From: Eurosta solidaginis
Taxonomy: Eukaryota > Arthropoda > Insecta > Diptera > Tephritidae
Assembly: GCF_040869045.1 (NCBI RefSeq)
Contig: NC_090319.1
Coordinates: 376,479,601 to 376,543,600 of the forward strand
Length of the DNA: 64,000 nt
Direction: 5' to 3'
This document shows positions 53,272-64,000 of the stretch, piece after piece. Position numbers and translations under genes: made by a program. The notes below the pieces were generated by a model. The model searched no databases. It saw only the letters and a list, made by a program, of their open reading frames with translations, and was not told the origin of the DNA. The first letter of the stretch is position 1; every line of letters starts with the position of its first letter.

Positions 53272-56210
53272 ATGTTGAATAATGCTATTGCACCATCTAA
53301 AGGGTGGTTTCGCATGTGTTGCCGCATGAGCGCAGCTTCATTAAATTCATCAGTGGCCGAAAACCAATCTCGTACAACAAAGGGAACACCAAATAATGGC
53401 ATGTCATGTACAATATATGAAAACACAACATTGCATAAACAGGATACGCAAAAAGGTTTGAATATCACTTTATGGATTAATAAATTGCGCATTTAATTAT
53501 ACTACCATACCAAAAGTGTGCAAGAAAGTCATGGTGAAAGTGAAGCGACTGGATTTGCACAAAATTCTTTACTACCCCAAAGATAAAATGAACAATATGA
53601 GTACAATTAATGAATCTGAAATAAAACCGAACACACGTAATAAAAGAATAAGTTATAAGCCCAATGAGTATAGGGCTAATTGCAAATGCGGATGCGCAGT
53701 AGCATTGCAGGATCAATCTACTACACAAAATATAAGTAAAAGGCCAAGGGAAAAAAGCAGCCAAAATGCGATATCTACTAAGAAAATGCTTGTAAGATTA
53801 AAACGAACTAAAATTGATAAAACGAAGATACCACGAGAAAATACCAAATTACAAAATGGTAAGTATATATAACATGTTTTAAAAAATGCATATTGTTACT
53901 TATGATATGTATGTTCAAGTTTGTAAAAAGAAGTCTGCGAAAGCCATAGTGCGAAACACAGCGATTGTGAAAAATTCAGATAAAAAGAAAAAGGTGAATG
54001 AAAGTATTCGGCCAGCACTAGACGCATCCCGGTTTAGTCCAGTGAGAAACTCAACTATTTTAGGAGCCGGCAAAGAGGTATTAACGGAGATAATACCCAA
54101 AGACAACTCTCAGAATAATACTAATGAAAATACGAAAGACAGTGGGAGCTTAATTAATTCTTCAAAAGGTAGGGTAACATATTTGTGGCTTCCTGAATCA
54201 TATATCAAACAGTTTTGTTAATTATACTTTAGCAGAAAGTCAAAAACGGAAAAATTTGACCAATAAGCCAGATCTAATTGAGCAGTTACTTTTCACAGAC
54301 GACAAAGATGACGCTAGTCATGAATCGCGTATAGACGAAAAGGCTTGTACAAATGAAAATCAGGCAATAGTACATCGGAATAATAATACACATCGCTTTT
54401 TCCATCGTGAGCCTGTAACCGAAGTCCGACCCAAAAAAGTATCGATCTTCGAATTTCCATCGCAGTCAGATAATTCAGAATCTGAAATTGCAAAACATGA
54501 TGACCCCGCAGCAGATATCATAAATAAATTGATATCTGAAGGAAAAGTACGCGTGGCAACCAATCATAAAGGAACGGGTCGACCTACTTTAAAACGTGTA
54601 CGAAAGAAGCTAAACGCCAAGAACAAAAATATATCTAAAATTAAAAGAACTAAAGCAAACGTCATTGATAAGTTCAATGTAATTAAAGAGTTAAATGAGA
54701 ATTTTAATGCCGATAAAACATTACCCCATGAACCAATACCACATTTCGACTATGAAGAGGATAATTCAAATGATGCATACTTGGACGAACCGAATAATGA
54801 TTACCAGCAAAATTATGTAGGTTTTAGTCGTTTGGCACGTTCCGTGCTGTTGCAACAAACCAAGAAAAATGAAATCACACGTAAAAACGATGTAAGTTTT
54901 TTTTCTATTTACATGTCAATGATATGGGCGTTTCCAGCGTAAGTAAAAGGTTGCTCTTTCTTAGCTGGCCTTTTACAGAACACACCCATATGCATAGTAG
55001 GTAATAGATAATAATAATAAAAATGTTTTCGATTTAACAGGTAGCTGAGCAGCGAAGATTGTTAGAAGCTGCACGTAAATTCGTCAGCACTCCAGCCACA
55101 GCCAAAAGGAACAATGAAACTATACCAGACTTCTCACCAATTCAAATACTTAATACCCATCGTCGTCCAGCGTCACTGCTACAACAACAACAACATCCAG
55201 CATGTCCTTCTCCTTGGCGTATAAATGAAGACTTACATTTACCAAGTGTATTTAATTTCACTAAAAATACTTCATATATACCAACATTTTCGAGTGATTA
55301 CATTCCGCCATCGCCAAAGAAGATGTCACCACATAATAATACACATATATTTATTAACTCAAAAGTCCCTACTGCTACTTCTACTACTGCCATCATACCA
55401 ACATGCCAGACAAATAGTATTTCGAATAGTTCATCACAGAATTCATCCATATCTCCAAATAATTCAAATGCAGAAAATATGCCACCCCCTGCATCAACAC
55501 CTGTAAGTGCTTTAAATAATGATGATAATGCGGAAATATTCAATATGCGTCAATTGCCCAATCCTCGTCGAACTCTTGCACATCGAAGTCCACTCAAAAC
55601 AATTAACATAATTGAGGTCATTAGCCTTCCACTTTGGAAGACTCCTGTAAATAATGATAATGAAAAAGATAACTCGAATAATTTAGCACAAAATGACAAA
55701 ACTGATGAAACACATAATGTGAACGATTTGTTTGGATTCGAGGAATTTATAGATGAAGAATTTTCAGATGTTGATGCATCTGTAAGTGCAGTGGATATTA
55801 CAAATGCTAACAGGCGGACAATAAAAGGAAATCTGCGCAAAAAGCTTAATAATTTAAGGAAATGGCGACCGAAGAACGCAGATCATATGCCCAATGTTCC
55901 AGGGAAGCCAACAAGGTTATTTGACGAAGATGAAGGCAGATCGAAGCAAAGACTCATTAAAGATATGCTTTGTTCTACTATGATTAATCAAGAGAAATCA
56001 ATACCCAAAGAAAAACAACACGATAAAAGTCCTGAAAACAATGTAGCAATAGACAGTGCTGATGAAATTATTTCTGAACCAATCGAACCAGATTTTTTTA
56101 ATGAATATGAACCCGAAACAAACTTGAAAGAAAAAGTAAGTACCATAACGAACATATCGCCGGTTTCTATTCAATATCCTGCTAATAGAACGAAGTTCCC
56201 CAATAGATGA
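53272..56210 (+). CDS. dmt: Dalmatian/Sororin-like cohesion protein (candidate)
   Basis: Five coding exons: 53272-53455, 53517-53858, 53920-54168, 54233-54891, 55041-56210; introns 61, 61, 64 and 149 bp, all GT..AG, one frame (2604 nt, 867 aa). Exons 2 and 3 both begin with a V-C-K-K segment. The protein is disordered, basic in the first half (RLKRTKIDKTKI, RPTLKRVRKKLNAKNKN) and acidic later. At 55731-55739 (about residue 709) NDLFGFEEFIDEEF resembles the FGF motif by which Sororin binds Pds5. In Drosophila, Dalmatian protects centromeric and arm cohesion, combining Sororin- and Shugoshin-like roles. The link rests on this motif, length and general character; I could not see a clear KEN box. 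An alternative last intron at 56136-56188 would replace the C-terminal 25 residues with a six-residue end. The start at 53272 is one of three close in-frame ATGs (also 53314, 53326). Confidence 0.62.
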
Positions 56211-56296
56211 CGAAAAATCCCGTTGTGTATTCAAACCAGTTTTTAATTTAGTTTAAAAAGTCAGTGGCTGTATCGTGTTATGCGATCCGTGATTGA

Positions 56297-56302
56297 AATA
56301 AA
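56297..56302 (+). terminator. Probable polyadenylation signal of the dalmatian-like gene
   Basis: AATAAA about 87 nt past the stop at 56210. A SINE is inserted 24 bp further on in antisense, so the natural cleavage site could lie just before or within the SINE boundary. Confidence 0.55.
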
Positions 56303-56325
56303 TTTTTTGAATAGCAATAGCTCTG

Positions 56326-56748
56326 TTGTTGTTGTACTAACGATAAAAACACTCCCCGATGGCTTTGGGGAGTGTTATCGATGTTGACGGTCCTTAGCCG
56401 GATATAGATCCAGTACGTTCCGGTAACAAAGCACCATTAAGGTACTAGCCCGACCATCTTGGGAACGATTTATATGACCTCATTAAACCCTCCAGGCTAT
56501 CCCGCCTTCCCCACCCCCTAGTTCCATGAGGAGCTTGGGGTCACCAGAGCCCCGGCTGTCAATGAAACAGTATTCGCCACGGGTAGGTGAGGTTGACAAT
56601 TGCGTTGCAGAAGCTATACATTGCGCTGGCAACCCCTTGAGAGGGTTGCGCTACACAACCCCTAGAATCAATTTGGTATTTTAGTCGCCTCTTACGAAAG
56701 GCATACCTATCGCGAGTATTTTCTAAGCACGCTAACCCGCTGGGGTCG
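56326..56748 (-). mobile_element. (CAA)n-tailed SINE, full length
   Basis: 423 bp with perfect 12-bp target duplication gcaatagctctg (56314-56325 and 56749-56760). Minus-strand start ccgaccccagcgggttagcg, end cgttagtac(aac)n. It is the best-preserved copy and the best reference for the family: it shares the body gatc(c/t)(a/g)gtacgttccggtaacaa with the copies at 11257 and 18139. Confidence 0.85.
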
Positions 56749-56985
56749 GCAATAGCTCTGAAATGGGTAATCGGATTAGGGAAATATTTTTTTTTTTTTT
56801 TTTTTGAGATTGATTTCTGTTGTAGGGATTCTTAGATCCTCATAAACGCAGTTGATATTACAACAGTATTAAATTGATTTCATTGCTGAGATATCGACAG
56901 CTGTATTGTATTTAATGGAGCATGATTTTTACACGCGTGGCAATACCAAAAGGCCAGTACCATGTGTAATGTTTCCACGTGGTTG

Positions 56986-58066
56986 TTTTATACCCAGCTG
57001 AGCAAAGTTCACAGAGTATATTAATTTTGTTCGCAAAACGGTAATCCGTTCGGCATAAACTAATCAAGGTAGATATATACTTCTATATATCAAAATGATC
57101 TGGGCGAAAGAAGAAATTCATTTAGCCATGTCCGTCCGTTAACACGATAACTTGAGCAAAATTTTCGACCGTCTGTCCTTCCGTTCGGTCGGATAAAGTC
57201 GATATATCCCTACTAAACTTAAGATAAGTATCTGAACTCACTTTATTTTGGTATAAAAATGGCCGAAATCCGACTATGACCACGCCCACTTTTTCGATAT
57301 CGAAAATTACCAAACATGAAAATGCCATAATTCTATACCGAATATGAAAAAAGGGATGAAACATGGTATTTGGATTGGTTTATTGACGCAAAATATAACT
57401 TTAGAAACTACTTTGTAAAATGGGTGTGACACATACCATACTAAGTAGAAGAAAATGAAAAGTTTCTTCAGGGCGAAATCAAAAGCCCTTGGAATCTTGG
57501 CAGGAATACTGTTCGTGGTATTACATATATAAATAAATTAGCGGTATCCGACAGATGATGTTCTGGGTCACCCTGGTCCACATTTTGGTCGATATCTCGA
57601 AAACGCCTTCACATATACAACTAAGGGCCACTCCCTTTTAAACCCCTCATTAATACCTTTAATTTGATGCCCATATCGTACAAACACATTATAGAGTCAC
57701 CCCTGGTCCACCTTTATGGCGATATTTCGAAAAGGCGTCCACTTATAGAACTAACGCCCACTTCCTTTTAAAATATTCATTAACACCTTTTATTTGATTC
57801 CCATATCGTACAAAAACATTGTAGATTCACCCCTGGTCCACCTTTATGGCGATTCCCGAAATGGCGTCCACCTATAGAACTATGTCCCACTCCCATTTAA
57901 AATACTCTTTAATACCTTCCATTTGATACCCATGTTATACAAATACATTCCAGGGTTACCCTAGGTTCATTTTCCTACATGGTTATTTTCTCTTATTTTG
58001 TCTCAAAAGCTCTCAACTGAGTATGTAATGTTCAGTTACACCCGAACTTAGCCTTCCTTACTTGTT
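56986..58066 (+). mobile_element. Helentron/DINE-1-like element, copy 2 (short)
   Basis: Same family as 12302-15678: start ttttatacccagctgagca, end ctcaactgagtatgtaatgttcagttacacccgaacttag plus ccttccttacttgtt (in two parts). The hairpin here has ttcagt/ccgaac, so one stem pair is lost. About three partial 128-bp-type units remain (57640-57950). The head inverted sequence differs in two bases (atacccagctgag). Confidence 0.7.
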
Positions 58067-58659
58067 AATAGTGGGTAAAGTGCTAGAGTTCTATGATGTT
58101 GAATCTCAAGGCAGGTATTATGAAAAAAGTTATCCATGGACGGACGGACAGACGGTCCTGGCCCAATCAAACAATTTTTTGGCATTGATAATATTGACAC
58201 ATTGAAGTTTATGTCTATTTCGACCCATTTACATCATTTAACACAACGTATCCGGTTAAATCTATAAATACCTAAGCATAAGTATAGCTGGGTATACAAA
58301 TGTATGCTGATAAGAGGGGGTTGCTTTTGAAAAGGAGAATTAATACCATTTGAGGTAAATTTTATAGGGCCTACACACGATGAGTCTAACTCGCAAGTCA
58401 TCTATGTATCTTTCGGTATCAACTGTAAATACATTAGAGTAAGAAGTTGGCTTCAAAACATGAAATCAATTGTTAGGACTAACCTGTTGGTTTTGTTAAA
58501 TTTATACGAAATTTTAGTTGTAACGGCTTTTTAATCAATTAAAATCTAAGTATTGCGTGAAAAAGTTTTTATATGTATCCTTTTTATTCATTATATTATA
58601 GCGACTATATTTGTGAAAAATTTAAAAGGATTGGTGAGGTTAGTTTATTAATTTGATAT
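58067..58659. other. Non-coding, nothing recognised
   Basis: AT-rich sequence, with a short fragment gttatccatggacggacggacagacggtcct (58128-58158 region) that resembles the cgtc-rich part of the Helentron-like elements in inverse orientation. No gene. Confidence 0.45.
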
Positions 58660-59460
58660 TCTATAGCTAATGTGGAGGTGGAGTTTTGCTATCGGTACAT
58701 TCTTCTGTACCTTCAGCTGAGGTTGATTTACCCGTTATCGATTCTACAGAATTCAAATGCATTAGAATCAATCTCGGTATGGGTTTTGTCTATATTGCCG
58801 TCAGCTATATACCACCTTCTTCTGATCCTTCGGTGTATATGGATCATATTTCGCTGTTTAAAATAGTTTATTCGATGTTGAAGCCCATTGATTCGATGAT
58901 AGTCCTGGGTGACTTTGATCCCCCGCATATATTATGGACCATATCTGACGAGGATATTGTACCTATTTCTTCAAAACTGTCCAACAACGACTTTTTATCC
59001 GAAATGACTGAACTTTGCCTTAACCAGATAAATATAATTCCTAATATGTTCGGGATAACCCTTCATTTGGTATTTGTTGACGATATATCGAAATGCGTAC
59101 TCTTAGCCGGGGTGAACTTTTAACTGTACCTGAAGACCTTTATCATCCTTCCCTGGAAAAAAAACATACGAATTCGAAACAAATTCTCTGAGTAGCGCTG
59201 TTTCTAAATACGACTCTAGTTTCAGATTTGAATTTGCGAAGACTTATTTTAGCAAACTTAATCTACAGTGGCTTACCCCAAATACGGTGTAGATATTGAC
59301 ACAAATTTTTTTGACTTTTATACCATCATTTACGGTATTTTGAAAAAAAACACGTACCTAAGCGAAAACGCGTCTCTACCGAACCAGTCCAAATATGGTT
59401 CCCTAAGAGCTGAGGTCTTTAAAAAACAGAAAATCGCGCTTCTTCAAATTATTGTATAAT
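58660..59460 (+). pseudogene. Non-LTR retrotransposon endonuclease fragment
   Basis: ORF 58686-59123 contains FVYIAVSYIPPSSD, SMIVLGDFDPP and HILW, i.e. the middle of an AP-endonuclease domain (the usual GDFN is GDFD). A second frame (59268-59459) has the downstream linker with RAEVFKKQK. Stops and shifts near 59125 and no RT show that it is a remnant. It is a different LINE family from the others here (SYIPPSSDPS type), not placed further. Confidence 0.6.
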
Positions 59461-59499
59461 TGCGCGATAAATACATAAATTATACTTCCTTACTACTCT

Positions 59500-59730
59500 G
59501 CAGCGCTCCTTAAGGACCAGGTAGGGGTAATTTTGGGGTTATTTATGGATGATTTCGGGGTCCTAATGGGGACATTTGGGTGTGATTTCGCAATGAATTT
59601 GGGGAGTCTCCAGGGGTCCTCCCAGGGTCACTTTGGTGTCATACCTGGATAACTTTAGGAACTCTGTCAGAATCCTCCCAGGGTCATTTGGGTTTTCGGG
59701 GACTTGTCAGGATCCTCCCGGGTCATGTTA
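59500..59730 (+). repeat. G-rich degenerate tandem repeat
   Basis: About 230 bp of strand-biased G/T-rich sequence with a recurring (g/a)(a/g)tcctcccagggtcatttgg motif at about 59617, 59671 and 59711 and earlier ggggtcct/ggggttatt variants. Unit about 40-60 bp, strongly diverged. No ORF significance. Confidence 0.65.
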
Positions 59731-60072
59731 TCATTATCGCAATCTGTTCTTTTCTGTATATTAGTTTTAGAAAATTATGTACATAGCTGTTTTACAGCTG
59801 CCAGGCTTCCCATACTTAAGAATTATAACTTCTCACGCACGTACAAAAGTTCACACACCCTTTTTATACCTTTCATGAACATGAAATGGTATATTAACTT
59901 TGGTCCGATGTTAGTAACGTTGAGAAATATAGAAGATAGACTCACCATTACGTATACCGAACTGATCAAGGCGACGAACTGAGTTGATATAGCCATGTCC
60001 GTCTGTCTGTTTGAACGCAAACTAGTCCCTCAAATTTTAGGATATCTCAATGAAATTTGGCACAAGGATGTA

Positions 60073-61994
60073 TTTATACTCAGTTGAGCAGAGCTCACAG
60101 AGTATATTAACTTTGATTGGATAACGGTTGGTTGTACAGGTATAAAGGAATCGAGATAGATATAGACTTCCATATATCAAAATCATCAGTATCGAAAAAA
60201 AATTTGATTGAGCCATGTCCGTCCGTCCGTCCGTCTGTCCGTTAACACGATAACTTGAGTAAATTTTGAGGTATCTTGATGAAATTTGGTATGTAGATTC
60301 CTGGGCACTCATCTCAGATCGCTATTTAAAATGAACGATATCGGACTATAACCACGCCCACTTTTTCGATATCGAAAATTTCGAAAAACCGAAAAATGCG
60401 ATAACTCATTGCCAAAGGCGGTTAAAGCGATGAAACTTGGTAGATGGGTTGACGTTATGACGCAGAATAGAAAATTAGTAAGATTTTGGACAATGGGCGT
60501 GGCACCGCCCACTTTTACAAGAAGGTAATTTAAAAGTTTTGCAAGCTGTAATTTGGCAGTCGTTGAAAATTAACAAAATTGGATGAAGAACACGCCCACT
60601 TTTTAAAAATTTTTTTTTTAAATTCAAATTTTAACAAAAAATTTAATATCTTTACTGTATATAAGTAAATTAAGTCAAAATTCAGCTCCAGTAATGATAT
60701 GATGCAACAAAATACAAAAATAAAAGAAAATTTCAAAACGGGCGTGGCTCCGCCCATTTTCATTTAGTTTGTCTAGAATACTTTTAATGCCATAAGTCGA
60801 ACAAAAATTCACCAATCCTCGAATTTGGTAGGGGCATAGATTCTATGACGGTAACTGTTCTCTGTGAAAATGGGCGAAATCGGTGGAAGCCACGCCCAGT
60901 TTTTATACACAGTCCACCGTCTGTCCTTCCGCTCGGCCGTTAACACAATAACTTGAGCAAAAACCGATATATCTTTACTAAACTTAGCCCACGTACTTAT
61001 CTGAACTCACTTTATCTTGGTATAAAAAATGGCCGAAATCCGACCATAACCACGCCCACTTTATCGATATCGAAAATTACGAAAAATGAAAAAAATGACA
61101 TAATTCTATACCAAATACGAAAAAAAGGATGAAACATGGTAACTGGATTGGTTTATTGACGCAAAATATAACTTTGGAAAAAACTTTGTAAAATGGGTGT
61201 GACACCTACCATATTAAGTAGAAGAAAATGAAAAAGTTCTACAAGGCGAAATCAACAGCCCTTGGAATCTTGGCAGGAATACTGTTAGTGGTATTGCATA
61301 TATAAATAAATTAGCAGTACCCGACAGATGAGAACGCCTTCACATATACATCTAAGGGCCACTCGCTTTTAAAACCCTCATTAATACCTTTAATTTGATA
61401 TAAGGCGTCCACCCATAGACCTAATGCCCACTCCCTCTTAAAATGCTGTGTAACACCTTTCGTTTGATACACATATCGTACAAACATTCTAGAGTCACCC
61501 TTGGTCCACCTTTATGGCGATATCTCGAAACGGCGTCCACCTATGGAACTAAGGATCACTCCTTTTCAAAATACTCATTAACAGCTTTCATTTAATACCC
61601 ATATCGTACAAACATATTCTAGGGTCACCCCTGGTCCACCTTTATGGCGATATCTCGAAAAGGCGTCCACCGAAAGACCTAAGGCCCACTCTCTCTTAAA
61701 ATGCTCAGTAACACCTTTCATTTGATACCCATATCTTACAAACAAATTCTAGAGTCAGCCCTGGTCCACCTTTATGGCGATATCCCTAAATGGCGTCCAT
61801 CCATAGAACTATGGCCTACTCTCTCTTAAAATACTCTTTAATACCTTCCATTTGATACACATGTCATACAACCACATTCCAGGGTTACCCTAGGTTCATT
61901 TTCCTACATGGTGATTTTCCTTATTTTGTCTCCATAGCTCTCAACTGAGTATGTAATGTTCGGTTACACCCGAACTTAGCCTTCCTTACTTGTT
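60073..61994 (+). mobile_element. Helentron/DINE-1-like element, copy 3
   Basis: 1.9 kb; head atactcagttgag at 60076-60088, tail ctcaactgagtat at 61940-61952, hairpin gttcgg/ccgaac next to it, end ccttccttacttgtt. It matches copy 1 closely over the first 1.3 kb but carries only four or five of the tandem units, so the array length differs strongly between copies. Inserted into a T-rich site of the other family without visible target duplication. Confidence 0.72.
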
Positions 61995-62039
61995 TTGTAT
62001 TATATTAGACATTTGTCGGATCCGGTAGGGTCGGACCAC

Positions 62040-62630
62040 TATAACATATATCTCCCATACAACCCGATCGTTCAGATAAGACGGTTTTGATCATTCCTGC
62101 CGCAATTTGGATTTCATTAGAACAATTTATAAAAAGTATAAACGTGAAACTCGGTGATATATATTCTAATATAACATAGAAGATATCCTGAAAAAATCAC
62201 TGATAGGAGCTATCTGTAGTTATATCCCATACAACCGATCGTTCAGATAGAAAGATTTTTGGCCATTTCTCCCTTAATTTTGAAAGTATAAACGCGAAAC
62301 TCGATGATATATATTTTAATATATCATAGAAGATTTTCTGAAAAAATCACTTTGATCGGAGCTATATATAGTATATATCCCATACAACCGATCGTTCAGA
62401 TAGAAAGATTTTTGGCAATTTCTCCCTTAATTTGCAATATAAAAACGTTAAACTTGGTGATATTTATTCTAATATATCATAGATTTATTGAAAAAATCAT
62501 TTCGATCGGAGCTATATATAATATATATCCCATACAACCGATCGTTCAGATAGAAAGATTTTTAGCCATTTCTCCCTTAATTTCCAATATAAAAACGTTA
62601 AACTTGGTGAATTTTGTTAGTACCGAACTT
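62040..62630 (+). repeat. 152-bp tandem repeat, about 3.5 units
   Basis: The motif cccatacaaccgatcgttcag recurs at about 62226, 62378 and 62530 (152-bp steps) with a diverged unit near 62050. The 128-codon ORF at 62304 is a product of the repeat, visible as two near-identical protein halves, and not a gene. Confidence 0.85.
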
Positions 62631-62640
62631 GTATTTATTT

Positions 62641-63116
62641 CGCAATTTAGGTCTAGTTCCGATCCAGTAATGTGTATCACTAGTTACTGATTGAAAAGAT
62701 TTCTGGGAACCGCTTTACCGAACTTTAAGTGTAGACTTCTCCAGTTTCAAAATGAAACCCAGTTCTAAGCACTAATTTTCAGGAAGACCATTATAATCTA
62801 TATTTAAACAAAATTTGGTTTGATCATATGTCTGAAAAAACGGTAAAACGGTACGGTTGTGTTTATTTCTGCTCCTTGAATTTTACATTTTAAAATGGTA
62901 AAACTATATTCAAATACTTCTTAAGAATAAATAATGTGTGAGACAGAGACTCAAAAAGCGGAAGCAGAAGTTGGTTTCAAGAATATTATACCAGATAAAG
63001 TTTGATTTTTTAAATTTAATATATTTGCGAGAAAGTGACTCTAAATAAAGAAAGGAAAACGCATACACTTACAAAGTTTGATACATATATATACATATAT
63101 TCATTCTATATAAAAA
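62641..63116. other. Non-coding, possible 5' UTR of the LINE that follows
   Basis: No gene is seen. The last part before 63117 may be the 5' UTR of LINE copy C, but its start cannot be set. Confidence 0.4.
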
Positions 63117-64000
63117 ATGGAGAGTAAATGCGACAAGTGCAAAAGTACAATACGTTGAGAAGTGTCAAAAATTCGTTGCGAAGGGGTATGTGGGAGATAT
63201 TATCATTTAGCACCAAAATGCTCTGGCATAGACCAATACAGTGTTAATAAATTAGACGAATGTGATATGCTTAGATTTATGTGTAATGATTGTGTGCAGT
63301 ATGTGCATAACGTAGATGACATTCTAAAAGATATGCAGATGGTAGTGAGCAAAAATGGCAAACAACTATCTGAGTACAGGAATGAATTTGATAATGCTCT
63401 CAAGAAACATGAAAGAGAAATAAAGCAAGTTTTAAAAGCAGTGGAAGTTGCATTTAGCGACAGAATTAAGGCAATGCAAAAAGCGCAAGAATCATGCGAA
63501 AAGAGTGTTGTAGAAGTGAACAAAATACGGGAAATTGCTGAAGGCTTCAAGCGAAGCAGCGAGCAGGTCTGTGATGAGTTGAAAACAAACAAGGATGACA
63601 ATAAGAAAATGATTGAAGAAATAAGTAAAGAGAATAAAAAAATGTGCAATGAAATAAAGAAAAATGTTAATAGTGTTGAAGCCAAAGTGTCATACGCAGC
63701 GATAACAAAAAATGATGGACAAAAAAAAGAAGTGTTACCAGACATTAGAAAGAATCATCCCCTAATTGTCAAGCCGAATAAAAAGCAAAATATAGAAATA
63801 ACCAAAACTGACCTAAACTCGAAAGTTGATCCTAAAGGGCTGCAAATAACTAATATAGTAGCAAGGCAAAGCGGAGTTGTTATTGTTGAAAGCGAAAATG
63901 ACCATGAGCGTGACAAAATAAAAAATGCCATTGAGAACAATCTGGGAAATAACTATGAGGTTAAGATTCCCAAAAAAGTGAAACCAGCAGTCATGGTGAC
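63117..64000 (+). pseudogene. LINE ORF1 with PHD-like zinc finger and coiled coil, cut by window end
   Basis: Reading from ATG 63117: CDKC, then an in-frame TGA at 63156, then CEGVCGRYYH...C...CNDC. Together these make a C4HC3, PHD-type finger. It is followed by a long coiled coil (about codons 70-190: EYRNEFDNALKKHEREIKQVL, EISKENKKMCNEI), then KVSYAAITK and the start of an RRM-like region (ITNIVARQSGVVIVES) as the window ends. PHD plus coiled coil plus RRM is known for ORF1 of CR1-type LINEs. It is probably the N-terminal half of the ORF1 whose C-terminal knuckles are seen at 48579-49022. The TGA makes this copy defective unless it is a sequencing error. Confidence 0.7.

Larger units (their letters stand above)
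59858..62640 (+). mobile_element. Second Helitron-like non-autonomous family, interrupted by copy 3
   Basis: Left part 59858-60072 (tttcatgaacatgaaatggt, then gtccgtctgtctgtt and tgaaatttggcacaaggatg) and right part 61995-62640 flank copy 3 of the first family. Joined, the two halves make one element with a tandem array in its right part. No coding capacity; the family is recalled as dispersed in flies but not confirmed. The outer ends are approximate. Confidence 0.55.

Noticed and set aside
53229..53764. Minus-strand ORFs that look membrane-like
   Set aside because: Antisense to exons 1 and 2 of the dalmatian-like gene, whose splice sites and frame are consistent.
62304..62690. 128-codon ORF with internal duplication
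   Set aside because: Product of the 152-bp tandem repeat in a non-coding element.
1..64000. A bacterial-type operon, defence or biosynthetic system
   Set aside because: Spliced genes and insect transposons throughout; no run of co-directional intact ORFs exists outside transposons.

Overview
This is a eukaryotic window: genes have several exons with GT..AG introns (many of 53-70 bp), TTTATT/AATAAA-type signals, and dense interspersed transposons. It fits a higher dipteran with a repeat-rich genome. I favour a true fruit fly (Tephritidae), from recalled likeness of the SINE and Helitron-like repeats to tephritid sequence; this is memory, not a search. No RNA genes, CRISPR arrays or bacterial features were seen.

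Only two convincing host genes are present. (1) A minus-strand ZAD / C2H2 zinc-finger gene, five coding exons from 19999 down to 2568, about 1700 aa, with a very large acidic, Gln-rich tail in the last exon. Its introns are loaded with transposons; intron 4 (5490-16035) is 10.5 kb. (2) A plus-strand gene at 53272-56210, five or six coding exons, about 867 aa, basic N-terminal part, with an FGFEEF motif like the Pds5-binding FGF motif of Sororin. It is a candidate orthologue of Drosophila dalmatian. A short divergent ORF (20130-20369) starts next to the ZAD gene promoter.

Everything else is mobile DNA, often nested: 5652-10809, a Jockey-type LINE interrupted by another LINE and by a SINE; 12302-15678, 56986-58066 and 60073-61994, three copies of a Helentron-like non-autonomous element, the first carrying a 128-bp tandem array; 20503-23698, a long-inverted-repeat DNA element split by an LOA-like LINE; 24730-25141 and 35579-36169, MITEs; 25621-30003, an LOA-like LINE with a perfect 13-bp target duplication; 31285-35520 (minus), 48579-52590 (plus) and 63117-end (plus), three members of a CR1/Daphne-like LINE group; 36958-46052 (minus), an errantivirus-like (Gypsy clade) provirus with LTRs, gag, pol and env, itself inserted in a palindromic element.

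The most interesting signal is in the CR1/Daphne-like LINEs: in two diverged copies on opposite strands, ORF1 and ORF2 lie in one frame separated by a single UAG. In one copy the stop is followed by CAACCA, a perfect match to the UAG-CARYYA readthrough context. This suggests that ORF2 is made by stop-codon readthrough. Also notable are a LINE insertion with three tandem 3' ends inside one target duplication, and a LINE and SINE that share the same 3' tail.
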